Source: CAZCZZ01 sp964503335
GTDB lineage: Bacteria; Verrucomicrobiota; Kiritimatiellia; CAIVKH01
DNA: 64,000 nucleotides
Assembly: GCA_964503335.1 (NCBI GenBank)
Contig: CAZCZZ010000012.1
Location: forward strand, 9,352-73,351
Direction of reading: 5' to 3'
Part shown: positions 25,582-34,376 of the stretch, piece by piece
Layout: each line of letters begins with the position of its first letter
Numbering within the stretch: the stretch's first letter is position 1
Notes under the pieces: generated by a model
Told to the model about the DNA's origin: nothing
Databases searched by the model: none
What the model saw: the letters and a program-made list of their open reading frames with translations, nothing else
Translations under genes and position numbers: made by a program

Positions 25582-26138
25582 ACTACTACTTCCTCCTCGC
25601 GAGTCTTCCCGCCTTCCTAGCCGGTGAACTCGCGCCGGTCTCGATGGAAGAGTTCCTTGCACGCTGCGACAGGGAGCTGTCGCCCGCGGACCGCAGGGAA
25701 CTTGACGCCGTGCTGCTCGCCGACGAGGACGTGGCCGCATCCTGCTTTGCGCGCGAGTGGTTCCGGCACGAGCGTCATATCCGCAACGCCATCGTCCATG
25801 TGCGCGCGACACGCCATGGCGTTGATCCAGGACCATGGCTGCGACCCGTGCAGGGGATCGATGGATTCCTCGCGAAGGCGGTCGGCGAGGCGATGGCGCG
25901 TCCAAATCCGCTGGAGCGCGAACTCGCGCTCGACAAGGTGCGCTGGCAGGCCCTTGACGACCTCGCCATCGGACACGATTTCGACCTTGCCGCCGTCCTC
26001 ATCTATGCGCTGCGCCTGCAGCTGGCGCTTCGCCTGCGCGGGCTCACCGTCGAGGACGGGCACAAGGCGATGAAGGCCTTTGTCGTACGATCCGGCAGCA
26101 AGGCCGGCTTCTCCGAATTCCGCACACAACGAACATGA
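25578..26138 (+). CDS. DUF2764 family V-ATPase-associated protein
   Basis: A 186-residue protein beginning MNYYFLLASLPAF, the signature start of DUF2764, which is found between subunits E and A in V-ATPase operons of chlamydiae, spirochaetes and Bacteroidetes. It is mostly helical and acidic. Those operons lack the usual subunit C gene, so DUF2764 is a candidate replacement for C, the link between the rotor and the ATPase head. That role is inference. Starts with GTG overlapping the subunit E stop, and ends overlapping the subunit A start by ATGA (26135..26138). Confidence 0.85.
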   Translation: MNYYFLLASLPAFLAGELAPVSMEEFLARCDRELSPADRRELDAVLLADEDVAASCFAREWFRHERHIRNAIVHVRATRHGVDPGPWLRPVQGIDGFLAKAVGEAMARPNPLERELALDKVRWQALDDLAIGHDFDLAAVLIYALRLQLALRLRGLTVEDGHKAMKAFVVRSGSKAGFSEFRTQRT

Positions 26139-27868
26139 GCACACCCTCCGGTACCATCAGCGGCATCAACGGCAACCTCCTCACCGTTGAATTCACCGAT
26201 CGCGTCATGCAGAACGAGGTGGCCTACGCGGTCCAGGGCGATCTTCGCCTCAAGTCCGAGGTGATTCGTGTCCGCGGACGAAAGGCCCAGGTTCAGGTTT
26301 TTGAAGACACGTCGGGACTCCGCGTCGGTGACCCTGTGGAATTCACGGGCGAGTTGCTCGGCGTCGAGCTCGGGCCCGGCCTGCTCTCCCGCATCTACGA
26401 CGGCTTGCAGAACCCGCTGCCTGACCTCGCGGAGCGATCCGGATTCTTCCTGAAGCGCGGCCTCTATCTCCCGGCGCTGGATCGGGCGACGAAATGGGCC
26501 TTCACGCCGGCTGTAAAAAAGGGCGACACCGTGGAGGCCGCGGACACGCTGGGCACAGTCCCCGAAGGGCTTTTCACGCATCGCATCATGGTGCCCTTCG
26601 GCCTCAAGGGCAAATGGATCGTCGACGACATGGCAGGCGGGGGCGACTACGCAGTCGATCACGTCGTCGCGCGCCTGAAGGATGAGCGAGGCGGCACCGT
26701 CGAGGTGTCGCTCATGCAACGCTGGCCGGTCAAGATGCCGATCAAGAAGTACGCCGAGCGGCTTCGACCTGTCGACCCCTTGACGACACAAGTACGCATC
26801 GTGGACACCTTCTTCCCGGTCGCGCGAGGCGGCACATTCTGCGTGCCCGGCCCGTTCGGCGCCGGCAAGACCGTCCTGCAGCAGATCACAAGCCGCTACG
26901 CGGAAGTGGACATTGTCGTCATCGCCGCGTGCGGCGAGCGCGCGGGCGAAGTCGTGGAAACGCTCCGTGAGTTTCCCCACCTGCAGGACCCGCGCACGGG
27001 GCGCAGCCTGATGGAGCGCACGTTGATCATCTGCAACACGAGCTCGATGCCCGTCGCAGCCCGCGAGGCCTCCGTCTATACCGCCGTCACGATCGCGGAA
27101 TACTACCGACAGATGGGGTTGCATGTGCTGCTCCTCGCCGACTCCACGTCGCGATGGGCCCAGGCGCTGCGGGAGGTTTCCGGACGCCTTGAAGAAATCC
27201 CGGGCGAGGAAGCGTTCCCCGCGTATCTGGAATCCGTCATCGCGTCGTTCTATGAGCGCGGCGGTTTGGTGCGGCTGAAGGACGGCACGACGGGGTCCGT
27301 GACGATCGGCGGCACCGTCAGCCCGGCCGGCGGCAATTTTGAGGAGCCCGTCACGCAGGCGACGCTGAAAGTCGTCGGCGCATTTCACGGTCTCTCCCGC
27401 GAACGCTCCGACGCGCGACGGTTCCCGGCGATCCATCCGCTGGAGAGCTGGAGCAAGTATGTGAGCATCGTCGGAGAGGAGGACGTCGCGTTCGCGCGCG
27501 GCATCCTCCGTCGCGGCAACGAAGTGGGCCAGATGATGAAGGTGGTAGGCGAGGAGGGCACGTCGATGGATGACTTCGTCGTCTACCTCAAGGCGGAGTA
27601 TCTCGACGCCGTGTACCTGCAGCAGGATGCGTATCACGAGGTCGATGCGGCGACGCCGGCGGACCGGCAGCGCGACGTGTTCAGTCGCCTCGTGGCAACG
27701 CTGCGTGCGGGGCTTCAATTCAAGGACAAGGAATCTGCCCGCCACTTCTTCCAGCGCCTCACGCAGGCCACAAAAGATTGGAATCGTATCGCGGCCGGCA
27801 CGCCGGATTACAGCGGGACCCAGGATCGCATCGCGACGATGGTCGCGGAGGTGAGCGCACATGCATAA
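26135..27868 (+). CDS. atpA: V-type ATPase catalytic subunit A
   Basis: A 577-residue catalytic subunit. Walker A GPFGAGKT lies near residue 242, the catalytic GERAGEVVE glutamate region follows, then LLADSTSRWAQALREVSGRLEE. The roughly 90-residue non-homologous region typical of V-type A subunits is present between the N-terminal barrel and the P-loop (about residues 110-195). With subunit B it forms the A3B3 head that hydrolyses or makes ATP. Overlaps DUF2764 by ATGA and subunit B by eight bases. All catalytic residues visible are intact. Confidence 0.97.
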   Translation: MSTPSGTISGINGNLLTVEFTDRVMQNEVAYAVQGDLRLKSEVIRVRGRKAQVQVFEDTSGLRVGDPVEFTGELLGVELGPGLLSRIYDGLQNPLPDLAERSGFFLKRGLYLPALDRATKWAFTPAVKKGDTVEAADTLGTVPEGLFTHRIMVPFGLKGKWIVDDMAGGGDYAVDHVVARLKDERGGTVEVSLMQRWPVKMPIKKYAERLRPVDPLTTQVRIVDTFFPVARGGTFCVPGPFGAGKTVLQQITSRYAEVDIVVIAACGERAGEVVETLREFPHLQDPRTGRSLMERTLIICNTSSMPVAAREASVYTAVTIAEYYRQMGLHVLLLADSTSRWAQALREVSGRLEEIPGEEAFPAYLESVIASFYERGGLVRLKDGTTGSVTIGGTVSPAGGNFEEPVTQATLKVVGAFHGLSRERSDARRFPAIHPLESWSKYVSIVGEEDVAFARGILRRGNEVGQMMKVVGEEGTSMDDFVVYLKAEYLDAVYLQQDAYHEVDAATPADRQRDVFSRLVATLRAGLQFKDKESARHFFQRLTQATKDWNRIAAGTPDYSGTQDRIATMVAEVSAHA

Positions 27869-29171
27869 GGTCTACCATCGCATCGAGCAGATCGCGGGCA
27901 ACGTCATCGTCGTGCAGGCTGAAGGCGTCGCGTACCGTGAGTTGGCCGAAGTGACGTCATCCTTCGGCATCTCGCTGGCCCAGGTCATCCGGCTCGAGGA
28001 CAATCGGGTGTACCTGCAGGTGTTCGCGGGAAGCCGCGGCATATCCACGGAGGCGCAGGTGCGCTTCCTGGGTCACCCGATGCAGGTTTCTTTCTCGGAT
28101 TCCCTGCTGGGCCGCATCTTTACGGGCAGCGGGCAGCCCCGCGACCGCGGACCTTCGCTGGACGAGAACATGACGGCGATCGGCGGACCTTCCGTGAACC
28201 CTTCGCGACGCATCATCCCGGAGCGCATGGTGCGCACGGGCATCCCGATGATCGACGTGTTCAACACGCTGGTCGTGTCGCAGAAGCTCCCGATCTTCTC
28301 TGTCGCTGGCGAACCGTACAATCCGCTGCTCGCCCGCATCGCGCTGCAGGCTGAAGTCGATGTGATCATCCTGGGCGGCATGGGGCTGAAGCATGACGAC
28401 TACCTGTTCTTCAGGGACTATCTGGAAGAGCACGGAGCCCTCGCGCGCACCGTGATGTTCATGCACACGGCGTCCGATCCTGTCGTCGAGTGCCTGCTCG
28501 TCCCCGATCTGGCGCTGGCCGTGGCGGAGCAGTTTGCGCTGCAGGACAAGCGTGTGCTGGTCCTGCTGACGGACATGACGAACTTCGCCGACTCGCTGAA
28601 GGAGATCGCCATCACGATGGAGCAGATTCCGTCGAACCGCGGCTACCCCGGCGATCTCTACAGCCAGCTTGCCGCGCGCTATGAGAAGGCGGTGGATTTT
28701 GAAGGCGCGGGATCAATCACAATTCTTGCCGTGACGACGATGCCGGGCGACGACGTGACGCATCCCGTGCCCGACAACACCGGCTACATCACGGAAGGCC
28801 AGTTCTACCTGCGCAACGGACGCATCGAGCCGTTCGGTTCGCTCAGCCGCCTGAAGCAGCTCGTGAACAACAAGACCCGTGCCGACCACCGCACGATCAT
28901 GAACTCGATGATCCAGCTCTACGCCTCCTACAAGGAGACGCTGGAGAAGCGGTCGATGGGATTCCGGATGAGTGAATGGGATCGCAAGCTCCTGAAGTAC
29001 GGGGCGCGCTTCGAGAAGGAGATGATGGACCTCAGCGTCAACATCCCGCTCGAAAAGGCGCTGGACCAGTGCTGGCAGATTCTTGCGGATTGCTTTGAGC
29101 CGGCGGAGACCGGGTTGCCGTCGAAGCTGACCGACACGTTCTGGCCGAAGTCCGCGATCGCAACGTCCTAG
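27861..29171 (+). CDS. atpB: V-type ATPase subunit B
   Basis: A 436-residue non-catalytic nucleotide-binding-fold subunit. As expected it lacks a canonical P-loop (AGEPYNPL in its place) and retains LLTDMTNFADSLKEIA, IPSNRGYPGDLYSQLAARYEKA and TMPGDDVTHPVPDNTGYITEGQ, which are strongly conserved in B subunits. Overlaps subunit A by eight bases and is followed by subunit D after two bases. Length and motifs are normal. Confidence 0.97.
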   Translation: MHKVYHRIEQIAGNVIVVQAEGVAYRELAEVTSSFGISLAQVIRLEDNRVYLQVFAGSRGISTEAQVRFLGHPMQVSFSDSLLGRIFTGSGQPRDRGPSLDENMTAIGGPSVNPSRRIIPERMVRTGIPMIDVFNTLVVSQKLPIFSVAGEPYNPLLARIALQAEVDVIILGGMGLKHDDYLFFRDYLEEHGALARTVMFMHTASDPVVECLLVPDLALAVAEQFALQDKRVLVLLTDMTNFADSLKEIAITMEQIPSNRGYPGDLYSQLAARYEKAVDFEGAGSITILAVTTMPGDDVTHPVPDNTGYITEGQFYLRNGRIEPFGSLSRLKQLVNNKTRADHRTIMNSMIQLYASYKETLEKRSMGFRMSEWDRKLLKYGARFEKEMMDLSVNIPLEKALDQCWQILADCFEPAETGLPSKLTDTFWPKSAIATS

Positions 29172-29173
29172 CC

Positions 29174-29776
29174 ATGGCGAAGATCAAACATACGAAGAAT
29201 GCCCTGAAGGCGGAGCGGGACTCGCTGAAGCGGTTTCGCCGCTATCTGCCGACGCTGTTGCTCAAGAAGCAGCAACTGCAGTCGGAGCTTCGCAACATCG
29301 AGGCGCAGATGGACGAGAAGGCCGCCGCATCGCGGGCGATCGAGGCGGACCTGAGTCACTGGGTGAAACTGTTCGCTCAGCCCGTGGATTTCGAAGCCCT
29401 GCTCAGGGTGAAGGATGTTCCAATGACGGAGGGCAACATAGCCGGCGTGGCCATCCCGGTGATTCAGGACGTCGTGTTCGAGCGGAACATGCCCGACCTG
29501 TATTCGTCGCCACTCTGGGTGGACGACGGGTTCGATGTCCTTGAGAAGCTGGTTCGATTGTTGATCGAGCGCTCCGTGCTGGGCGAACAGTATCTCCGGT
29601 TGTCGGAGGAACTGCGAACGACGAGCCAGCGCGTGAATCTCTTTGAGAAGGTGAAGATCCCGGAGTGCGAGCGGAACATCCGTACGATCCGGATCTTCCT
29701 CGGCGACATGCAGACCGCGGAGGTGGCGCGCGCGAAAATCGCGAAGAGCAAGGCGCCCGGCGAGGAGGCGGCATGA
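29174..29776 (+). CDS. atpD: V-type ATPase subunit D (central rotor shaft)
   Basis: A 200-residue, mostly helical subunit that forms the rotating shaft through A3B3. The N-terminal LKRFRRYLPTLLLKKQQLQSEL and the C-terminal FEKVKIPECERNIRTIRIFLGDMQTAEVARAKIAKSK helices form the antiparallel coiled coil and match the family. Follows B by two bases and overlaps subunit I by ATGA (29773..29776). The short subunit F that usually caps D is not encoded here. Confidence 0.95.
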   Translation: MAKIKHTKNALKAERDSLKRFRRYLPTLLLKKQQLQSELRNIEAQMDEKAAASRAIEADLSHWVKLFAQPVDFEALLRVKDVPMTEGNIAGVAIPVIQDVVFERNMPDLYSSPLWVDDGFDVLEKLVRLLIERSVLGEQYLRLSEELRTTSQRVNLFEKVKIPECERNIRTIRIFLGDMQTAEVARAKIAKSKAPGEEAA

Positions 29777-31530
29777 TCGTTCCGATGAAATGTGTCACCG
29801 TCCTCTGCTTCGGCGCGGACCGCGATGCCTCCCTTTCCGCGCTCCGCGAGCTCGGCGTTCTTCATCTCTCGCCGTTCCAGGAAACCGAAGGCGCGGATGT
29901 CGAGAAAGAGCGGGAGCGCCTGGGCGGCATCCAGCGCGCCCTGCTGCAACTTCCGTCATTGACGGCCGGGACGACGGGCGGCGAGCTGTCCATCGATGCC
30001 GTGGTAGCCGAGGTGGACGACTTGACCCACCGGCGCTCTGCCCTGGACGCCGAGCAGCTGCGGCTGCAACGCGAAATCGAACGGACGCTGCCCTTCGGGC
30101 AATTTGATCCTGCCCAGATCCAGGCCCTGGCCAGGGAAGGCGTGCATCTCAAATTGCTTTCGATTCCCAAGGGCAAGTCGTTCGAAGCACCTGACTCGGC
30201 TGCGGTCGTCGAGTTGGGTGAGGGGAAAGACGCGCGCCGGGCGGCGGTCGTATCGCAGGCGCCCGTCGACGCCGGAGGGCTTGAGTTCCATCCGCCAGCG
30301 CACGGCATCGGCGAGATGCAGTCGGCCCTTGAATCGATCGCATCGCAACGGACGGCGTGTGACACGAGACTGGCCGATCTGGCTGCGCGCAGGGCGCAGT
30401 TGGAGCGCGCTCTCGTCGTCGCGGAGGAGAAGATTGCATTCCTCGAAGCGCGCACGGGCATGGGTGATTCGGGTGTTGTCGGCTATGTCCGGGGCTATTG
30501 TCCGGAGGACTGCGCCACGCGAGTGGCCGAGGCGTCGGCTCAACATGGCTGGGCCGTGGTGATCGATGATCCGAAACCGGGAGACCCTGTGCCGACGATG
30601 ATGAAGAACACGTGGTGGGTGAGGCCGATCAAGGCCGTGTTCGATGCCATCGGGATCCTGCCCGGCTACGAGGAGATCGATATCAGCGCGGTCTTCATGC
30701 TTTTTTTCAGCGTCTTCTTCGCGATGCTCGTTGGCGACGCCGGGTACGGAGCCCTTTTCCTCATCATGACCATCGTCGCGCGCCGTCGTTTCCGCGATGC
30801 GCCTCCGGCGCCGTTCGTTCTTCTCTATGTGATGAGCATCGCGACGATGGTCTGGGGCGTGCTCACGGGCACCTACTTCGGCCTGTCGAATCTCCCCGCC
30901 CCGCTGCGTGAGTTGAAGATCGACTGGCTCGGCAATGAGCGGAACATCATGCTGCTCTGCTTCGTCATCGGCGCGCTTCACCTGTCCGTCGCCCATGCCT
31001 GGAATGCCTGGCGTTCGCGTACGACACTGCAGGCGCTCGCCCAGTTGGGCTGGATCGGCACGACCTGGACGATGTACTTCATTGCGCGCACCATGGTGCT
31101 GGGCGAGGCCTATCCTGCGGTTGTCACCTGGGTCTTTGCGTTGTCCGTCATCGCGATCGTCCTCTTCATGACCCCCGTGAACCTGCTGAAGCATGAGTGG
31201 TTCAACCATGTCATGCTGCCGCTGAGCCTTGTCAGCAACTTCGTCGATGTCGTGTCGTACCTTCGCCTTTTTGCCGTGGGCACGGCGTCCTTCGCCGTGG
31301 CCGCGTCGTTCAACGACATGGCCCTTGCGGGCGTGAAGGGGCTGGGCACCGGGCTGATTGCGGCGCTGATCCTCTTCTTCGGCCACGCGCTGAACATCCT
31401 GCTGTCCGCGATGGGCGTGCTCGTGCACGGCGTCCGCCTGAACACGCTCGAATTTTCGTCGCATATCGGGATGCAGTGGACGGGCTTCCCGTACCGACCG
31501 TTTCAGAAGAACGAAAACCGCCGGCATTGA
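29773..31530 (+). CDS. atpI: V-type ATPase subunit I (a-subunit, membrane stator)
   Basis: A 585-residue stator subunit. The N-terminal half (about residues 1-285) is soluble, with coiled-coil stretches. The C-terminal half has seven or eight membrane helices, beginning with ISAVFMLFFSVFFAMLVGDAGYGALF and including SLVSNFVDVVSYLRLFAVG, where the Arg faces the ion path. It provides the half-channels by which ions reach subunit K. The start at 29773 was chosen because its ATG overlaps the subunit D stop; the longer frame would read back through atpD. Confidence 0.95.
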   Translation: MIVPMKCVTVLCFGADRDASLSALRELGVLHLSPFQETEGADVEKERERLGGIQRALLQLPSLTAGTTGGELSIDAVVAEVDDLTHRRSALDAEQLRLQREIERTLPFGQFDPAQIQALAREGVHLKLLSIPKGKSFEAPDSAAVVELGEGKDARRAAVVSQAPVDAGGLEFHPPAHGIGEMQSALESIASQRTACDTRLADLAARRAQLERALVVAEEKIAFLEARTGMGDSGVVGYVRGYCPEDCATRVAEASAQHGWAVVIDDPKPGDPVPTMMKNTWWVRPIKAVFDAIGILPGYEEIDISAVFMLFFSVFFAMLVGDAGYGALFLIMTIVARRRFRDAPPAPFVLLYVMSIATMVWGVLTGTYFGLSNLPAPLRELKIDWLGNERNIMLLCFVIGALHLSVAHAWNAWRSRTTLQALAQLGWIGTTWTMYFIARTMVLGEAYPAVVTWVFALSVIAIVLFMTPVNLLKHEWFNHVMLPLSLVSNFVDVVSYLRLFAVGTASFAVAASFNDMALAGVKGLGTGLIAALILFFGHALNILLSAMGVLVHGVRLNTLEFSSHIGMQWTGFPYRPFQKNENRRH

Positions 31531-31553
31531 GTATTAACGAGAGGAACTAGACC

Positions 31554-32009
31554 ATGGATGCAGCAGTCATGACGGGACTTGGCAAGATGGGTGCGGCCTG
31601 CGCACTGGCTTTCGGAGCCTTGGGTTCGTGCCTCGGCATCGGCGCAGCGGGCCCCGCCGCGGTAGGCGCCTGGAAGAAGTGTTACCTGCAGGGCAAGGCG
31701 GCGCCTTTCATCCTCGTGACCTTCATCGGCGCCCCCTTGTCGCAGACGATCTACGGCATGATCCTGATGAACAACATCATCAAGTCATCCGTCGCTGTGC
31801 CGACAGGGTGGCCTGCCTACATCGGGGCAGGGCTCTTTGGCGGCATCGCGATCGGCTTGTCGGCCTATTATCAGGGCCGGATCGGCGCGGGCGCGGCAGA
31901 TGCTATGGCGGAAACAGGCAAAGGTTTCGGCAATTACCTGATGGCCCTCGGCATCATCGAGACGGTTGCCCTCTTTGTGATGGTCTTCATCGGCGCGGCG
32001 ATCAAGTAG
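31554..32009 (+). CDS. atpK: V-type ATPase subunit K (membrane ring proteolipid), Na+-type ligands
   Basis: A 151-residue four-helix proteolipid, a duplicated hairpin with a single carboxylate at Glu136 in helix 4 (GIIETVALFV). In the Enterococcus hirae Na+ V-ATPase, Na+ is held by Leu61, Thr64, Gln65, Gln110 and Glu139. Here the aligned positions are Ala60, Ser63, Gln64, Gln107 and Glu136, with Pro61 and Tyr67 also kept, so four of the five ligands are the same or conservatively changed. This points to Na+ rather than H+ coupling, though Leu to Ala is a change. A ribosome site (GAGAGGAAC) precedes the ATG. Confidence 0.93.
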   Translation: MDAAVMTGLGKMGAACALAFGALGSCLGIGAAGPAAVGAWKKCYLQGKAAPFILVTFIGAPLSQTIYGMILMNNIIKSSVAVPTGWPAYIGAGLFGGIAIGLSAYYQGRIGAGAADAMAETGKGFGNYLMALGIIETVALFVMVFIGAAIK

Positions 32010-32023
32010 GGCGGGAAATGGTC

Positions 32024-32112
32024 GGATGGTTAAAGGTTGATGGTTGATGCCGGAATCGGTATCACGCCTCCTGTTCTATTCAGACCATTAACCATCAACC
32101 CTTAACCATTCC
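32024..32112. repeat. Intergenic inverted-repeat element, GGTTGATG type
   Basis: The left arm GGATGGTTAAAGGTTGATGG (32024..32049) pairs with the right arm CCATTAACCATCAACCC.. (32085..32112). The arms iterate GGTT(G/A)A units. It occupies nearly the whole gap between atpK and dapL and is a likely transcription end point for the V-ATPase operon. Confidence 0.85.
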
Positions 32113-32117
32113 TGCGT

Positions 32118-33341
32118 ATGGACATACAGACACTTTTTGCAGAGCGCATCGGCGGCGCCAGGTACGGCACCTCCAACGAAATCTACAAGTTCGAGAAGAT
32201 CAAACGCGCCAAGGCCACGGCCCGTGAGCAGCGGCCCGACGTGGAACTGCTGGACTTCGGCGTGGGCGAACCCGATCGCATGGCGCCTCCCGCGGTGCGC
32301 GAGGCGCTCAAGAAGGCGGTGGATGATCCCTCGAATCGCGGCTACGCCGACAACGGCATCCGCGAGTTCAAGCTTTCCGCGGCGAAGTACATGGAGAGCT
32401 TCTTCGGGGTCAACGACCTGAATCCCGACACCGAGATCAACCACAGCATCGGGTCCAAGTCCGCCCTCGCGATCCTGCCGCTATGCTTTGTGAATCCGGG
32501 CGACGTGGTCCTGATGACGGTTCCGGGCTATCCGGTGCTCGGCACGCATTCGAAGTATCTCGGCGGCGAGATCGTGAAGATCCCGCTGAAGCGCGAGAAC
32601 GCGTTTCTTCCGGATCTGAAGTCGATTCCTGAGGAAGTGGCCAAGCGCGCGAAGCTGTTCTATGTGAATTATCCGAACAACCCGACCGGCGCCGCGCCGA
32701 CGGAAGCGTTCTTCGACGAGCTCATCGCCTTTGCGCAGAAACACAACATCCTGATCGTGCAGGACGCGGCCTATGCGACGCTGATCTATGGCAAGAAGCG
32801 CTTCTCGATCCTTTCGCGGCCCGGCGGCAAAGACGTCGCCATCGAGCTGCACTCGATGAGCAAAAGCTACAACATGACCGGCTGGCGACTCGGCTTCGTC
32901 GCGGGCGCTTCCCGCGTCGTGCAGGCCTTTGCCGAGGTGAAGGACAACTGCGACTCCGGCCAGTTCAAAGCGATCCAGCTCGCGGGCTGCGCGGGCATTG
33001 CCGACATCAAGCTGTCGGAAGAGATCCGGGAGCACTACCGGCGTCGGCTGGAAAAGCTCGTCAAGGTCCTCAAGAAGGCAGGCTTCGACGCCCACATGCC
33101 GGGCGGCACGTTCTTTATGTATGTGCCAGCGCCGAAGGGCGCGGGCAGCCTGGAGTTCAAGAGCGCTGAGGACGCGTCGCAGTATCTCATTCGCGAGCAT
33201 TCGATTTCGACCGTGCCCTGGGACGATGTAGGCGCCTTCCTGCGTTTCTCGTCCACGTTCGAGTCGCGCGGCGATGGCGATGACGAGCGGGTTCTCAACG
33301 AACTCGGCGCCCGCTTGCGCAAAGCCGATCTCAAGTTCTAG
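32118..33341 (+). CDS. dapL: LL-diaminopimelate aminotransferase (DapL, likely DapL2-type)
   Basis: A 407-residue class I/II PLP aminotransferase that converts tetrahydrodipicolinate to LL-diaminopimelate in one step, bypassing the succinyl or acetyl routes. Typical DapL features are DFGVGEPDRMAPP, the substrate loop GYADNGIREFK, YPNNPTGA and the PLP lysine in SMSKSYNMTGWRLGF. DapL routes are common in Chlamydiae, Verrucomicrobia, cyanobacteria and plants. It would supply dapF (22550). An ACT-domain regulator follows 22 bases later and may sense an amino-acid end product. Confidence 0.92.
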   Translation: MDIQTLFAERIGGARYGTSNEIYKFEKIKRAKATAREQRPDVELLDFGVGEPDRMAPPAVREALKKAVDDPSNRGYADNGIREFKLSAAKYMESFFGVNDLNPDTEINHSIGSKSALAILPLCFVNPGDVVLMTVPGYPVLGTHSKYLGGEIVKIPLKRENAFLPDLKSIPEEVAKRAKLFYVNYPNNPTGAAPTEAFFDELIAFAQKHNILIVQDAAYATLIYGKKRFSILSRPGGKDVAIELHSMSKSYNMTGWRLGFVAGASRVVQAFAEVKDNCDSGQFKAIQLAGCAGIADIKLSEEIREHYRRRLEKLVKVLKKAGFDAHMPGGTFFMYVPAPKGAGSLEFKSAEDASQYLIREHSISTVPWDDVGAFLRFSSTFESRGDGDDERVLNELGARLRKADLKF

Positions 33342-33363
33342 TCTTGTGAAGGAGGATCCGATC

Positions 33364-33780
33364 ATGGTGGACCAGAAACTCTACAGCGCCCGCATCGGCA
33401 AACAGCTCTCGGTGTTCCTTGAAAACCGACCGGGCACGCTCTCCTCGGTCATCGACCGCCTGCGCGAGCAAGGCATCAACATGGTCGCGCTTTCATTGTC
33501 CGAAGGCCTCGAAGTCGGCTACCTCCGCATCATTGTCGACGATCACAAGAAGGCCGTCCGTGTCCTGCGCGACAAAGGTCAGCTCGTGATCGAGCGCGAC
33601 GTCGTCCTCCTCGAAGTCGCCAACGCCCCCGGCGGCATGGCCAGCGCCATCGACGCCTGGGCGAAGGCGGGCATCAACATCGAATACGCCTACTCCGCCA
33701 CCGGCCCCGGCTCCGACGTCAGCCTGATCGTAGCCCGCCTGAACGACACCGACGCCGCCCTGCGCGCCTTGCTGCCCTGA
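33364..33780 (+). CDS. Tandem ACT-domain protein
   Basis: A 138-residue protein made of two ACT domains: QLSVFLENRPGTLSSVIDRLREQGINMVALSLSE (about residues 12-45) and VVLLEVANAPGGMASAIDAWAKAGINIEYAYSA (about 80-112). Each has the Pro-Gly turn that usually contacts an amino-acid ligand. A strong AAGGAGGA lies eight bases before the ATG. Such stand-alone tandem ACT proteins may sense amino acids; the position after dapL suggests lysine, diaminopimelate or a related compound, but this is inference. Confidence 0.88.
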   Translation: MVDQKLYSARIGKQLSVFLENRPGTLSSVIDRLREQGINMVALSLSEGLEVGYLRIIVDDHKKAVRVLRDKGQLVIERDVVLLEVANAPGGMASAIDAWAKAGINIEYAYSATGPGSDVSLIVARLNDTDAALRALLP

Positions 33781-33781
33781 T

Positions 33782-33933
33782 TCTGCCCACGGAGGTCACG
33801 GATAAAGAGGATGTTCAGTTTCAGAGAACAAGAACCCTCAATATTCTTTCTTCATCCGTGCCATCCGTGAACTCCGTGGGCCACAAATCTTACTCCTCTT
33901 TCCGCGTATTCCGTGTGTTCCGTGGGCAAAATG
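33782..33933. repeat. Composite intergenic inverted-repeat element
   Basis: The left arm TGCCCACGGAGGTCACGG (33782..33813) pairs with CCGTGAACTCCGTGGGC (33850..33881). A third segment, CGCGTATTCCGTGTGTTCC followed by GTGGGCAAAATG (33903..33933), nearly repeats the right arm of the 6699..6876 element. It separates the ACT gene from the peptide locus. Confidence 0.82.
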
Positions 33934-33938
33934 CGACA

Positions 33939-33968
33939 TTGTTCTTCGCAACACGTGGACAGTATGAA
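33939..33968 (+). promoter_or_regulatory. Possible sigma-70-like promoter of the peptide locus
   Basis: TTGTTC (33939..33944) and TATGAA (33963..33968) are separated by 18 bases. Transcription would start near 33975, which would favour the downstream ATG at 34008 (with AAGGAA before it) for the PqqD-like gene. Motif match only. Confidence 0.3.
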
Positions 33969-33974
33969 TAGGTC

Positions 33975-34235
33975 ATGAAAAGACGGGACGGATTGAAGGA
34001 ACAGCTGATGCAGGATGAGCTGATGCTTGTGGATGAGGAGGCGGACAAGGTACATGTCTTGAATTCCACGTCCGCCTGTATCTGGCAAGCGCTTGGCGAA
34101 TCCTCCGATGAAGCGGTGATAGCGGCGCGTCTGCGCGAGCGGTTCAAGCTTCAGGCAGACCAGGATGTATCGGCAGTGATCCGGAAGGCGTTGGGGCAGC
34201 TCCGCGAAAAAGGACTTGTCGTCGAGGGGGGATGA
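33975..34235 (+). CDS. PqqD-like RiPP recognition element protein
   Basis: An 86-residue PqqD-family protein: DELMLVDEEADKVHVLNSTSACIWQALGE... is the family pattern (L-x-D-x-x-x-x-x-x-x-x-L-N-x-T-A/S), followed by helices ending in LREKGLVVEGG. PqqD-type RRE domains bind the leader of a precursor peptide and deliver it to modifying enzymes. It lies 29 bases before the first of six tandem mini-genes and on the same strand as an HPr-kinase-like gene and a nucleotidyltransferase gene. I infer it is the peptide chaperone of this locus. ATG 33975 gives the usual family N-terminus; ATG 34008 has the better ribosome site. Confidence 0.87.
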   Translation: MKRRDGLKEQLMQDELMLVDEEADKVHVLNSTSACIWQALGESSDEAVIAARLRERFKLQADQDVSAVIRKALGQLREKGLVVEGG

Positions 34236-34264
34236 GGGGCATCGTTTCGCACGGAGGTCGATTG

Positions 34265-34357
34265 ATGAATACATTGCCAGAACCGGAAATTGCCACGTAC
34301 ACCATCGAGGAACTTTCAGCGACGTTGTCCTTTTGCGCCGTCATCTGTGACGCGTAG
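34265..34357 (+). CDS. Candidate RiPP precursor peptide 1
   Basis: A 30-residue peptide starting MNTLPEPEIATYTIEE, with GGAGG (34253..34257) seven bases upstream. It is the most divergent of six tandem copies. It keeps the shared block, Pro5, Pro7, Thr11, Tyr12 and Cys24 after Phe23, but has SATLSFC where most others have SEQTxFC-like sequence. Four residues after that Cys it has a second Cys (C-x3-C) where the other five have Ser. The tail is AVICDA. Too short for routine gene callers; support comes from the five related neighbours. Confidence 0.82.
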   Translation: MNTLPEPEIATYTIEELSATLSFCAVICDA

Positions 34358-34376
34358 TCAAGACCAAGGAGCGATC

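Noticed and set aside
26003..27862. 619-codon minus-strand frame opposite V-ATPase subunit A
   Set aside because: Antisense shadow of a strongly conserved gene; no motifs and no ribosome site.
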